In this document: positions 1-8,876 of the stretch, piece by piece | Layout: every line of letters starts with the position of its first letter | Numbering within the stretch: the first letter of the stretch is position 1 | Origin: a virus | DNA length: 64,000 nucleotides | Direction: 5' to 3' (one strand) | Virus record (IMG/VR): IMGVR_UViG_3300027822_000001 | Location: 1-64,000 of that record | Notes under the pieces: model-generated | The model's database searches: none | The model's input: only the letters and a program-made list of their open reading frames with translations | Told to the model about the DNA's origin: nothing | Program-made: the position numbers and the translations under genes

Positions 1-1103
1 ACGGAATTAAAACAAGCCCAATAAAAGTTAAAACTACTGATTTTAGTGGTTATGGTTTGAATACTTATACTAGAAGCGATGGAAATGATGATTTAGAAGT
101 TGATGTTCCAAATCTTGTAGGAGATGGCATGTATTCTTATCTTACTGGAAGTCCTGCTGATGGTGAAGATGATTATATATTTAATGTAAAAGTAGCTAAC
201 TTATTTGAAGCTACTAATGGACTTCAAACAGTTGTTGGAGTAGATGGCTTTAATGATATGGCTGTTCTTTCTGGAAAAGGTATAGCAGTTGATGCTAATG
301 GAGTAAATGCTGATGTTGATAATACATCAATGTATACTGATGGAAGTGATAAAATATCTATTAAAAATGGTACTTCGGGTAGTGATGGTGTATTAGCTAA
401 ACATTTAAACAGTGATACGGTAAATGAAGATAAAGGATTAGAATTGGATAACACAACTGGTATTGCAGTTAAATTGTCTCCTACTGCTCCACAACCATTA
501 GACTTTGATAACACAGGATTATTTATAAAAGAAGATGGAGTTCATGGTTTTCATCTTAACAAGGATGTTATTGATGAAGCTGGTGGCTTAACATATGATG
601 ATATTGCCGATACAATACAATCTAAAGTAACTGTCGGTGGTGGCTTACAAATCGTAGCTACTGGGTTACAAATAGATACTGGAGATTTAAGCTGGATGAA
701 TAATGCAGTTGTTAAGAAAGTAGAAGTTTGGGATTATTCAGGACACACAAACTTTGGAGATATACATGGAGATATTGCTATAGAAGGAGATGTGTCTAGT
801 GATACATATATGCAGATAAAACTTTCTTTAGTAGGCAATACAATAACAATAGCACCAGAAACAAACTTAGGAGCATTGACAGCACTTATTACAGCTACAG
901 CTCCTTCAGCAGTAACATCATTACCATGGACTAGTATAACAGGCAAACCTACTGATAGGGTTATTGAAGATACTGTTTATGGAGGTAATATGAAAATAAC
1001 AGATAATGGTTTATTCTTACAAGCACCCAATGGTGATTGGGGTAAACTTATTATTGTGGATGATAACTTTAGTCTAGGAATTGATGAGACAGCGACTCCA
1101 TAA
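1..1103 (+). CDS. Tail/head fibre protein, 5' end outside window
   Basis: The reading frame is open from base 3 with no stop, so the gene begins before the window. The first in-frame TTG at 57 is not a convincing start. The visible ~367 residues are rich in Gly, Asp, Thr and Asn and lack cysteine. They contain repeated short units of the type GL.(L/I)...TGIAVKL and GLQI.TGLQIDTG, which is typical of beta-structured phage fibre shafts. The next gene starts inside its last codons (ATG at 1084), so the two are probably translationally coupled. The fibre genes that follow support a role in host adsorption. No enzymatic motif is visible. The fibre assignment is inferred from composition, repeats and context. 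Confidence 0.7.
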   Translation, partial: GIKTSPIKVKTTDFSGYGLNTYTRSDGNDDLEVDVPNLVGDGMYSYLTGSPADGEDDYIFNVKVANLFEATNGLQTVVGVDGFNDMAVLSGKGIAVDANGVNADVDNTSMYTDGSDKISIKNGTSGSDGVLAKHLNSDTVNEDKGLELDNTTGIAVKLSPTAPQPLDFDNTGLFIKEDGVHGFHLNKDVIDEAGGLTYDDIADTIQSKVTVGGGLQIVATGLQIDTGDLSWMNNAVVKKVEVWDYSGHTNFGDIHGDIAIEGDVSSDTYMQIKLSLVGNTITIAPETNLGALTALITATAPSAVTSLPWTSITGKPTDRVIEDTVYGGNMKITDNGLFLQAPNGDWGKLIIVDDNFSLGIDETATP

Positions 1104-1491
1104 GGGCAGTAAAGACGCTCAACCTAAAGTACATCTTTTTGAAAAGCTTGATACTTTTTCTGACAAACTAACTATAATGGTTATAGGTAGTAAGGGAGAG
1201 AAGTATCAAGCTTCTTTTATAGATATAAAAGAATATTTATTAAGAGAAATACTTAAGGATTTAGAGAATGTAAAGAAGAAAGTTTCTGAAACAAAGGTTA
1301 CTAAAACTAATTTGCTTAAAGCTTTTGCTAAAGATAGTGATATTAGTTTAGGTAAACCTTATAATATAATGTCAAGTAACGGTATTGAAAAGAAAGGTAA
1401 GAATGGAGTTATCTATAGCGATGACAATCAAGTTAGAGTTAATCTAGGAGGTACTTGGCATACAATATTTGATAAGAATGGCATTCATTGA
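1084..1491 (+). CDS. Small fibre-cluster protein, unknown function
   Basis: This encodes 135 residues from the ATG at 1084, which overlaps the upstream fibre gene by 20 bases. A TTG three bases earlier is also in frame but less likely. The N-terminal half is basic and probably helical (around residues 45-75, Lys/Glu rich). The C-terminal part ends in a short segment resembling fibre tips, with NGVIYSDDNQVRVNLGGTWHTI. Overlap with both neighbours suggests a fixed cassette of fibre parts, perhaps an adaptor or chaperone between fibre proteins. I do not recognise the family. Confidence 0.65.
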   Translation: MRQRLHKGSKDAQPKVHLFEKLDTFSDKLTIMVIGSKGEKYQASFIDIKEYLLREILKDLENVKKKVSETKVTKTNLLKAFAKDSDISLGKPYNIMSSNGIEKKGKNGVIYSDDNQVRVNLGGTWHTIFDKNGIH

Positions 1492-3511
1492 CAATTATGC
1501 ATTTAATATTGAGAATCCACAGAAATTAGAGATACTGTGGAGTCCAGATATAGTTTGGGATTATGATAATGACGGATATCCCTCAGGAAATGAAACTTTA
1601 TTTGATTGGAAAGCAGAGTTTATGCCTTACTACACATCTCCAGATGGTTTTACTGTCTATCATGTGTGGATGAAGTATAAGGTTGGAGATAAAGGAAGTT
1701 GGTCTTTACCAATGAGAGTTAACTATCCAACAGTTGTTAAAGGAGAAAAAGGAGATAAAGGAGCCTATGGAGAACAAGGAACTAGAGGGCAAAGAGGTGC
1801 TGTTGGTAAAGGAATTGATATTCAATATGCAGATGAATATTATAATATAGTTCCATCAAATAGTTCTGCTTCAATGTATGTAAGATTTAGAATTGAAGGT
1901 GAGAATTGGAGTGTTTGGTTAAAAGCAATTGGAACTGATGGAGTTGATGGAGCTGATGGAATTGGCACTGGAGGTACTGGTGTTCCTTCGGGAGGCACTG
2001 ATGGGCAGGTTCTATCTAAAACAGCATTAAGTTATGCTTGGATTGATAAAGTTGATATATATAACAATTCTGACGCTATTTTAGCGATGGGGGTTAAAGA
2101 TGATACTAATTCATTAAATCATGATAAATATACTGATGGGGAAGCTGTTACTGCTATGGGAGTTAAAGGAGATAGTAATCCATTAAATCATGATAGGTAC
2201 ACAGGAGCTGAAGTATTGGCTTTATTCTCTGCTACATCTCCAATAGATATATTAGCTGGAACTATAAGTCATAAAGACACTGATGGAAATAAGCATATTC
2301 CAGCAAGTGGAACACAAGAGTACTCTATAACATTAGATGGCAGTGGAAACTTAGTATGGAAAGATGCTTTGTGGATGAGTGATTTAGATGATACTGCAAT
2401 ATTAGGAGCTACTGATAAATTATATAGTGCAAATAAGATACTAACTCTTTTTGCTGGATTACAATCTTATGGTATACGTTATGTATGGACTGATGCAGTA
2501 GCAAGAGCAGCCGAGGTTGGAATGAGTGCTGATGACTTAGGGGTGCAAGATGATACTAGAGATGTGTATAAGTATAGTGGGATTGCTTGGGAAGTGTTCT
2601 TTAACTTGGATGCAATACATAATCATGATGACTTATACTTTACTAAAAGTCAAGTAACAACTATGCTAGCAGATTACTATACTAAAGTAGCATTACAAGG
2701 TGATGGAACAGCTCAAGTACATTGGAATAATGTGACTAATGTTCCTTCTTTCATTCAGCTTACAGGTATATCAGCAACATCTCCTATATTATATGATGAT
2801 ACTACAGGGGTTATATCACATGCTACAAGTATGATTGGAGTTACTACTAATACATCCTTTGTGGTTCTAAATAGAGTCATTGATGATGGTTTTGGACATT
2901 TAGCAGGTATAGAAAAAATAGATTTAGAAACTTCTGGAAAACATATGATTGTTGATGGTGATGGATTGCAAGTAGTTAAGCATACTTCTGGGGGAGATGT
3001 TACTACTAACTATTATAATCCTTTTGATGATAGTATTAGCTATGAGCTAGCATTATTATTTGCTGGTTCTAGCGGAAACTATGGTACTAGTAATAAAGCA
3101 GCTAGGTCAGACCATAAACATTCTGACAAGAATTTGAGAATAACAGTTACAGATAGTCTTATTGGAGCTGATTTTGATTTAGACTTTGTAAATGGAATAC
3201 TTAACAACTATTCTTTAGTTTCAGCTGGACCAGTTGGTACAATAGGAACAGACGACTTTAATGGAGATTTGGGTAGTATAATAGCTGTAACAACTAAATG
3301 GTATGTAGGAACATCTACTGATACATCATGGTCAATTGTTCATATTAATGGAAATGATAACTGCTCATTTGAACGTTCTTCTGGAATTTATGAATCAAAT
3401 GCAAATCATATTGAACTTGTGGGAGACCCTGACTCTGAGGGTACTTATAATTTAGTATCTCATCCTTCAGAGACTGTTTTAGATGTATTACATGTAATTG
3501 TAAATCCGTAA
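1478..3511 (+). CDS. Tail fibre protein with collagen-like Gly-X-Y stretch
   Basis: I chose the ATG at 1478 (MAFIDNYAF) over the in-frame TTG at 1469; it overlaps the preceding gene by 14 bases. About 677 residues. Roughly residues 85-120 form a short collagen-like run of Gly-X-Y triplets with the GEKGDKG motif, followed by further glycine-rich repeats. The middle and C-terminal parts hold repeated units such as AVTAMGVKG(D/-)SNPLNHD(R/K)YT and a HKHSDKN motif, common in trimeric phage fibres. This is probably a distal fibre or receptor-binding shaft. A hairpin terminator follows 60 bases after the stop. Fibre role is well supported by architecture; the exact receptor is unknown. Confidence 0.8.
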   Translation: MAFIDNYAFNIENPQKLEILWSPDIVWDYDNDGYPSGNETLFDWKAEFMPYYTSPDGFTVYHVWMKYKVGDKGSWSLPMRVNYPTVVKGEKGDKGAYGEQGTRGQRGAVGKGIDIQYADEYYNIVPSNSSASMYVRFRIEGENWSVWLKAIGTDGVDGADGIGTGGTGVPSGGTDGQVLSKTALSYAWIDKVDIYNNSDAILAMGVKDDTNSLNHDKYTDGEAVTAMGVKGDSNPLNHDRYTGAEVLALFSATSPIDILAGTISHKDTDGNKHIPASGTQEYSITLDGSGNLVWKDALWMSDLDDTAILGATDKLYSANKILTLFAGLQSYGIRYVWTDAVARAAEVGMSADDLGVQDDTRDVYKYSGIAWEVFFNLDAIHNHDDLYFTKSQVTTMLADYYTKVALQGDGTAQVHWNNVTNVPSFIQLTGISATSPILYDDTTGVISHATSMIGVTTNTSFVVLNRVIDDGFGHLAGIEKIDLETSGKHMIVDGDGLQVVKHTSGGDVTTNYYNPFDDSISYELALLFAGSSGNYGTSNKAARSDHKHSDKNLRITVTDSLIGADFDLDFVNGILNNYSLVSAGPVGTIGTDDFNGDLGSIIAVTTKWYVGTSTDTSWSIVHINGNDNCSFERSSGIYESNANHIELVGDPDSEGTYNLVSHPSETVLDVLHVIVNP

Positions 3512-3570
3512 TTGATAACTAATACTATCTAAAAATTAGTATATAATACTATAAATTACAATAACTTAAT

Positions 3571-3603
3571 AGCTACTTTTTATTCATATAGAAAGTAGCT
3601 TTT
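3571..3603 (+). terminator. Hairpin terminator after the collagen-like fibre gene
   Basis: AGCTACTTT at 3571-3579 pairs perfectly with AAAGTAGCT at 3592-3600 around a 12-base loop, followed by a short T run. It separates the fibre genes from the 3635 gene. The surrounding 120-base gap holds no ORF; I see no convincing promoter in it. Confidence 0.6.
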
Positions 3604-3634
3604 AAAGTTATTATATTAAAATAAAAAAGAATAA

Positions 3635-4501
3635 ATGAAAGCAGACATAGCAATAGCTAAGATATTAAAGTTTATAGACCATGCTCTCAAGGGAAGTTTA
3701 GTTGTAACTTCAGTAGGAAGCAGTACTACTACTGAAACTAATAGTGCTGCTATCTTAGCTGAATTGGGAACTGTAGATAGCTCTATAAATAACATAAAAA
3801 GCACTCCAACTATAATGGCAACACACTGGAGTCCTACTGATTTTACAGCAGCATATACAAGTATTGATACTATTATATTATCAGGGCATCAAGACTTGTC
3901 CGATTCTTCACAAATTAGAGGAATCAAAGTAGTGAGAGCAGATAATACCTCAGAGATATTAGTTAATGGGGCAGGAGTTACAATGACTTATTTAGCTAAT
4001 GTAATAACTGTAGTAGGGTTAACAACTAACTTTAGTATAACAGATGTATTTGAAGTTGGTATTAATTATCAAGATAAGGCATATGATTCTGAATTAGATA
4101 CAGAAAAAAATGTGGTACAGAATCCATTATGGAAAAGATATACTCAAAAAGAACCATTAGTAACGGCACAGGATTTAACGGCAGCTTATGCAAACGTTGG
4201 CAGCTTAATTGATATGCAAGGCTACGGTAATTTAGTTATTGCGGTAACACGAGATATAAATGACAGCGAAGATGTATTATTAAAAGCTCTCGGAGAAATT
4301 GAATCAGGCGGTACTTTAAATGCCGAAATTGACGGGCTTAGTGAAAAAACATTATGGACAACCACGGCAGCAAGTGCAGACGGAACAACTATTTATACTT
4401 TTGAAACAGACGGAATACCTTATATACAGCTACAAGCAATAGCAGGAACATTAGGTGCTATGGCAGGTGATTTGACTATAAGTATTATAAAAAAATACTA
4501 A
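3635..4501 (+). CDS. Probable virion/fibre protein, chimeric
   Basis: This encodes 288 residues from an ATG placed 32 bases after the upstream hairpin. The N-terminal ~170 residues are Ser/Thr rich with short predicted helices (MKADIAIAKILKFIDHAL) that could anchor the protein to the virion. The C-terminal ~120 residues (from QKEPLVTAQDLTAAYANVG) read like a compact beta domain. The DNA changes character at about 4140: codons such as ACG, GCG and CTC and GC-ending choices become more frequent than in the 5' part. That suggests the C-terminal domain was acquired by recombination, as is common for exchangeable fibre tips. No known family recognised; virion role is inferred from position. Confidence 0.6.
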   Translation: MKADIAIAKILKFIDHALKGSLVVTSVGSSTTTETNSAAILAELGTVDSSINNIKSTPTIMATHWSPTDFTAAYTSIDTIILSGHQDLSDSSQIRGIKVVRADNTSEILVNGAGVTMTYLANVITVVGLTTNFSITDVFEVGINYQDKAYDSELDTEKNVVQNPLWKRYTQKEPLVTAQDLTAAYANVGSLIDMQGYGNLVIAVTRDINDSEDVLLKALGEIESGGTLNAEIDGLSEKTLWTTTAASADGTTIYTFETDGIPYIQLQAIAGTLGAMAGDLTISIIKKY

Positions 4502-4505
4502 TATT

Positions 4506-5120
4506 ATGGCAGGATTTAAAAACGGAAATAAGCAAGTAAATGAAATAGAATTTTTCGAAGAGAATCCTATAAAAATGAACGATACTGTTTGGAGAGATAT
4601 ATATGGTAGGGTTATTTCTAAGAATTTAGATACAGCAACAGGACATTGGGATTGGAATAGTGGCTATTTCAGAGCAGATGATTCTGCAAATGTTTCAAAT
4701 GATGACCATGCTCTTTATATTCTCACACAACTTAATCATTTTGTAGACTACAGAGCAGGCTCATACACTTCTTTGCACATACATTGGAAACAAGAACAAG
4801 ACCCTGCAAGTTATAAGCCTGCTTGGAAACTATAATATAAAATAATTGATTCAGGTGGAGAAGTTCCTACTTTTTGGACAGATGGTTCTGTTCTTGAAGA
4901 AAGTGCTTTTCCTTATAACAATGCAGGAAAGCAAGACCAAATCACAACTTTTAATCATATTGATATAGAAGGATTAAATGTGTCGAGTAGAATACTGTTT
5001 AAGTTGTGGAGAGATGGCACAAACGTATTAGATACATATCAACAATACTTATATTGTAGCGATTTTGATATTCATGTTCCTGTTTATATACAAGGAAGTA
5101 AAGAAGAAATAATAAGATAA
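4506..5120 (+). pseudogene. Structural gene interrupted by in-frame TAA
   Basis: One continuous frame runs from the ATG at 4506 to the TAA at 5118-5120, 204 sense codons, but it contains a TAA at 4833-4835 (codon 110). Before the stop the protein reads ...SLHIHWKQEQ...PAWKL; immediately after it continues YKIIDSGGEVPTFWTDG and runs 94 more codons with similar composition to a natural-looking end. The second half has no ATG, so it is unlikely to be a separate gene. A single change such as GAA to TAA would explain it; programmed read-through is possible but I see no evidence for it. The product is probably a virion protein, judging from its neighbours; family unknown. A 109-aa truncated product is expected if the stop is obeyed. 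Confidence 0.75.
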
Positions 5121-5146
5121 TTATTAACCAAAAAAAATAAAATAAT

Positions 5147-5524
5147 ATGTTTAAAATAAATATTAGTAACCATCCTAATTTTCCTGATATTACAAGGAAA
5201 GCTGAAATGATTGCCTTAACACAAGACAGCCAAAAAGGTAAAATTACAATGGAAGTTCAAATTGAACACTACTTAAATGATTTACCTTTTACCGAATACA
5301 ACAGACCGATAAAATTGTTGTTAAACAACACAGCACAATATCCTACCGGAGAAATGGATGCCGAAGGTAATCCCGTAACAATAGGAGACTATGATTATTT
5401 CACGATGCAGGCAGAAGCAGGAGCATCACTTAAGTCTTTGGTAGAAGGCGGTGTTATGCAAGTGGATAGTACAAAGGTATTAGATATTAAGTGTGCCTAT
5501 AAAGATGTACCTGAAGTAATTTAG
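5147..5524 (+). CDS. Small protein of the receptor-binding cassette
   Basis: This encodes 125 residues, starts 26 bases after the interrupted gene and ends in TAG six bases before the next ATG. It has no signal peptide, membrane segment or cysteine cluster, and looks like a single soluble alpha/beta or beta domain. Codon use (ACCGG, GCCG, CCCG) matches the 4140-8762 segment rather than the rest of the genome. I do not recognise the family. Position suggests a tail or baseplate-like accessory, or a linker for the LamG proteins. Confidence 0.6.
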   Translation: MFKINISNHPNFPDITRKAEMIALTQDSQKGKITMEVQIEHYLNDLPFTEYNRPIKLLLNNTAQYPTGEMDAEGNPVTIGDYDYFTMQAEAGASLKSLVEGGVMQVDSTKVLDIKCAYKDVPEVI

Positions 5525-5529
5525 AGGTT

Positions 5530-6759
5530 ATGGCTAAAGAGAGCTTATACGGTATAGATAAGAATCTTATATTCAGAGAAACTTTTAATAGTGAACAAGC
5601 TGTAAGAAATAATGGTGGTGTGCCTGTTGATGTAGATTTTAGTGAGGGTGTTGGTAGTTTTAATGGGAGTAGTAGTATTATTGACTTTGGGAATAAATTT
5701 GAAACTTTATTAGACAATGAATATTCTTTTAGAGCTATTGTTAAGCCTAACATAGATGATGGAATTGTTATTTATCTAAGTAACACTACAATTCAAAGTA
5801 GCATAACTATAAGACTTGATACAAATTGTATAGGTTTTTCAAGGGCAGGTGTAAACAGAGTAATGCTTCTTTCTGATTTAGATATTGCAACAAAACATGA
5901 AATAATAGGTATTTATGATGGTAGCGGTATTAAATGTTATATAGATAATATCAAAGTTATGCTAAATATATCTACTTGGTCTTCTATGGGTGACCAAAAA
6001 AAATTAATAATAGGAGATAGAGCAGTTAGTAATTCAAAAGAATACAATGGCACAATAGACCTAATAGAAATCTACAACAAAGCCCTAACAGCCGAAGAAG
6101 TTTCAAACTTATACAACAAAACAACACATCGAGCATTAAATCATGCAAATAAAATATTAAGTGTGAATACGTTGGGTGGTGTTATTAAAGATAAAGCAAG
6201 TAATCCTTTAACAAACACAAATGTTGAAGTGTTTAAAGCAGGACAATTTCCAAGTATGAAGTTTAATGGTGTTGATAGTATGATTGATACAGGTAGTGAT
6301 ATGATAGGTACGAAAGCTGTTACTGTTTTTGGGTGGATAAAACTGCATAGCTCTGGAGAAAATATAACAGGAAGAATTATAGACAACGGAAAGACTTATT
6401 TCTATATATATGGAACTACTATGAAATTATTTTTTTCAAGTAACTACTCCACTCCAGTAAGTTCAAATAATTATTCAATAAAATTAAATAAAGAACAATT
6501 TATAGTAGCAACAAGAAAAGCTGATGGTAAAGCATCCCTTTATATCGGAGATAAAAGCAATACACCTGTATTAAGTGGATTAACAGACCGAGATAGTGGA
6601 ACTCCGGAAATAGGAACAACAAATGTAATCATAGGTAATAGTGCAGACCAAACAAGAACTTTTGACGGCTTAATAAATCAACTAACAGTAGTAGAAGGCA
6701 TCCTAATACCTGAACAAATAACTCAAGCATGGTCAAGCACTAAACAATATATAGAATAA
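5530..6759 (+). CDS. Receptor-binding protein with two LamG-like domains
   Basis: A 409-residue protein with two tandem concanavalin/LamG-type jelly rolls. The first spans about residues 30-200 (VGSFNGSSSIIDFG ... YNGTIDLIEIYNKALTAEEVSNLYN). The second spans about 240-405 (MKFNGVDSMIDTGSDM ... FDGLINQLTVVEG.L..EQITQ). The paired signatures FNG..S.IDFG at the start and the G.I..(I/V)..Y...L..E(E/Q)(V/I) tail are typical of these folds, which usually bind glycans. This is likely a receptor-binding or fibre protein contacting capsular or surface polysaccharide. The start ATG lies six bases after the previous stop. The lectin fold is well supported; the ligand is unknown. Confidence 0.8.
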   Translation: MAKESLYGIDKNLIFRETFNSEQAVRNNGGVPVDVDFSEGVGSFNGSSSIIDFGNKFETLLDNEYSFRAIVKPNIDDGIVIYLSNTTIQSSITIRLDTNCIGFSRAGVNRVMLLSDLDIATKHEIIGIYDGSGIKCYIDNIKVMLNISTWSSMGDQKKLIIGDRAVSNSKEYNGTIDLIEIYNKALTAEEVSNLYNKTTHRALNHANKILSVNTLGGVIKDKASNPLTNTNVEVFKAGQFPSMKFNGVDSMIDTGSDMIGTKAVTVFGWIKLHSSGENITGRIIDNGKTYFYIYGTTMKLFFSSNYSTPVSSNNYSIKLNKEQFIVATRKADGKASLYIGDKSNTPVLSGLTDRDSGTPEIGTTNVIIGNSADQTRTFDGLINQLTVVEGILIPEQITQAWSSTKQYIE

Positions 6760-6764
6760 ATACA

Positions 6765-7166
6765 ATGAAAAAACTAATAACAATAGTAATAACATTGATG
6801 CTGTTCACACTAAACATGACAGCACAGACAGAAAATAACATATTCCAGCAAGACAAGGTAGCTCACTTCTCATGTGGCTATTTAATTAGTTCTTATACTA
6901 ACATACAAACCTATGAGCTATTAAGTTTCACACAAATGAACACTAAAACAGCCAAGGCAGTAAGTTTAATTACAGGAGTAGGAATGGGTGTGTTGGCAGG
7001 ACATTTAAAAGAAACATATGACAGAAGGCATGGAGGTACTTATAATATGGCAGACTTGAGAGCAACAATATATGGTAGCATAGCAGGAAGCATAACTATA
7101 AGATTAATACTATGGAATAGCTTTCCAAGAAGTAAACTTCCTGACGATGTATTTATTAACTATTAA
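6765..7166 (+). CDS. YfiM/DUF2279-like secreted or membrane protein
   Basis: A 133-residue protein with a Sec signal peptide (positively charged MKK, hydrophobic core, likely cut after TAQ at about residue 21). It carries two motifs of the YfiM/DUF2279 group: DKVAHFSCGYLISS near residue 31, and KETYDRRHGG.YNMADL followed by a Gly-rich hydrophobic segment near residues 88-118. A second hydrophobic segment lies around 65-80. YfiM-like proteins are small predicted lipoproteins or membrane proteins in Bacteroidota and enterobacteria without a firm biochemical role. Its place between two lectin-fold genes suggests a transferred cassette. It might alter the host envelope (lysis or superinfection exclusion); that is speculation. 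Confidence 0.65.
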   Translation: MKKLITIVITLMLFTLNMTAQTENNIFQQDKVAHFSCGYLISSYTNIQTYELLSFTQMNTKTAKAVSLITGVGMGVLAGHLKETYDRRHGGTYNMADLRATIYGSIAGSITIRLILWNSFPRSKLPDDVFINY

Positions 7167-7178
7167 ACATGAAATAAG

Positions 7179-8762
7179 ATGGCAAAAGTATTCGATTGGA
7201 AAGCAGGCAGTTTAATAGATAAAGTAAGCGGTAATTTACTTACTAATAACGGTGTTGTATTTAAGCAGACAGAAAAAGGGATGGCTGGGTATTTTGATAA
7301 CGGAAATTCTTTAACTCTTACAGGATTAAATTTAAATGTAATTAATTTTCTTAGCAATGTTAAAGGAATAGGAACTTTAAGAATAGCTGTCGGAGCAAAT
7401 AATACAGATATAATATTAACAGACAATTTATGGAAACAAGTTAAAAATACAGTATCTTATACATCTGAAACATCAATAACAATAAGTTGTATATCAGGTA
7501 ATATATATTTACAAGTAATAACTTTATTTGATACAACTTTAACAACACAAGAAATAAACAACGAATACAAAGACTTCCTAAACTCACAACCCTTAGCGAC
7601 AACAAAATTTAACTTTGATTACAGCTCTTTAAAACCGACAGATTTAAGTAATGAAGATGGTTTAATAGCTGCCTATAATTTTAAAGATGTAACTGATATT
7701 AGTTCAAAGGGGCATAACGGTACAAATATTGGGCATCCTTTAAGAACAAATGAAGGAATAAAGTATAACGGAGTTGATGATAAAACAAGTTTTGGAGATA
7801 TAGGAAATGTAAAATCAGTAGCATTTAGGATTAAACTAAATTCGGATACAGAAACGATATTAGAGGGAGCTGCAAATGATAAACTTATATATGCAAGTTC
7901 AGGAACGTTAAGTTACCCCGATTTTGACAGTGCTTATGTTAACGGAGTAACTTCAAATATAATAGTTGAAGGATTGTGGTTAAATGTTTTTATTACTAGC
8001 AGTACAGATGTCAATATGTCAGTTTTAACATTAGCTCTTAATAATACAAGTTGCGGAAAGTTTGAAATAGCTTATTTACGCTTTTATACAACCGAAAAAG
8101 ATATTAATTTTATAAGAAACTACCACAACCAATACGCCAAACAAGTAACATTTATTGATAACTTTATATATGAACCTGCCGACGGTACTAATATTGTACC
8201 TCAAGATTGGATAGCAGGAACAGGAGATTATAAAATTAGTGAGTTAATAGCAGATGACGTAGTATTACCGCACTTAAAGAAAGGTACTAAAATGTTAGAG
8301 TGTGTAAATACAGGTACAATAGCATTTCCGAGTAAGCAAGTTTATGGCACATGGGAATTTGATGTAAGCAGCAGTTCTCTTATTGTGTGCTATTTTATAA
8401 ATAATAATATTGACATTAATAACGGATATGCAATAACTTTAGAAACAAACAGATATTACACAATTACACTTTCAAAAGTAGTATCAGGAGTACACAATAT
8501 TTTATTTAAAACAGCAAATAATTATATTAGTGCAAATGTAAACTACCGCATTAAAATAACTTCATCATTAATTGGAAAATTTACAGTATATATTAAAGGT
8601 GGTACATTTGGAGATAATTATGTATTAGTATATGTAATAGGTGGTAGTGGCACAAATCCTGTAACAAGTGCTACATATAAAGTTTCTAATTTTACAATAT
8701 TATCTCTTTATCCAGGAAGTCAAGTAACAAACATCAAGTACACAAAAGGAATAGAACAATGA
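7179..8762 (+). CDS. Large LamG-like receptor-binding protein
   Basis: A 527-residue protein with at least one clear LamG-like jelly roll at about residues 160-320 (LIAAYNFKDVTD ... YNGVDDKTSFGDIGNVKSVAF.IKL). An incomplete-looking one lies at 1-130 (WKAGSLIDKVSGNLLTNNG ... GYFDNGNSLTLTGLNL). From about residue 325 (FIDNFIYEPADGTNIVPQDW) there is a third beta-rich domain resembling carbohydrate-binding modules. It shares architecture and codon use with the 5530 gene, so the two probably arose by duplication or were acquired together. Likely function is binding of host surface glycans. The stop overlaps a small ORF (8759) in an ATGA arrangement. Confidence 0.75.
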   Translation: MAKVFDWKAGSLIDKVSGNLLTNNGVVFKQTEKGMAGYFDNGNSLTLTGLNLNVINFLSNVKGIGTLRIAVGANNTDIILTDNLWKQVKNTVSYTSETSITISCISGNIYLQVITLFDTTLTTQEINNEYKDFLNSQPLATTKFNFDYSSLKPTDLSNEDGLIAAYNFKDVTDISSKGHNGTNIGHPLRTNEGIKYNGVDDKTSFGDIGNVKSVAFRIKLNSDTETILEGAANDKLIYASSGTLSYPDFDSAYVNGVTSNIIVEGLWLNVFITSSTDVNMSVLTLALNNTSCGKFEIAYLRFYTTEKDINFIRNYHNQYAKQVTFIDNFIYEPADGTNIVPQDWIAGTGDYKISELIADDVVLPHLKKGTKMLECVNTGTIAFPSKQVYGTWEFDVSSSSLIVCYFINNNIDINNGYAITLETNRYYTITLSKVVSGVHNILFKTANNYISANVNYRIKITSSLIGKFTVYIKGGTFGDNYVLVYVIGGSGTNPVTSATYKVSNFTILSLYPGSQVTNIKYTKGIEQ

Positions 8763-8842
8763 TAAAAATAAGTGAAATAAAAGATTTTGACTTATTCTTG
8801 TTCTACCCTTTACTAAGAGAATATAACAGAATTATAGTTTAA
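8759..8842 (+). CDS. Possible 27-residue ORF
   Basis: The ATG at 8759-8761 overlaps the stop of the LamG gene (ATGA), a common arrangement for coupled translation. The frame runs 27 codons to TAA at 8840-8842. The predicted peptide begins MIKISEIKDFDLF. There is no family resemblance and it could equally be the decayed start of a longer gene. It sits in a 114-base gap that otherwise holds nothing recognisable. Confidence 0.25.
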   Translation: MIKISEIKDFDLFLFYPLLREYNRIIV

Positions 8843-8876
8843 CTACTATAAATTCTATAATATATAAAATAAATTA

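Noticed and set aside
57-1103. TTG at 57 as the start of the first gene
   Set aside because: The frame is open back to base 3 with fibre-like sequence, so the gene is cut by the window edge.
3512-3547. TTGATA ... TATAAT as a promoter before the 3635 gene
   Set aside because: Spacing of 24 bases is far too long for a sigma70-type promoter and the motif is easily formed by chance in such AT-rich DNA; Bacteroidota promoters also use a different consensus.
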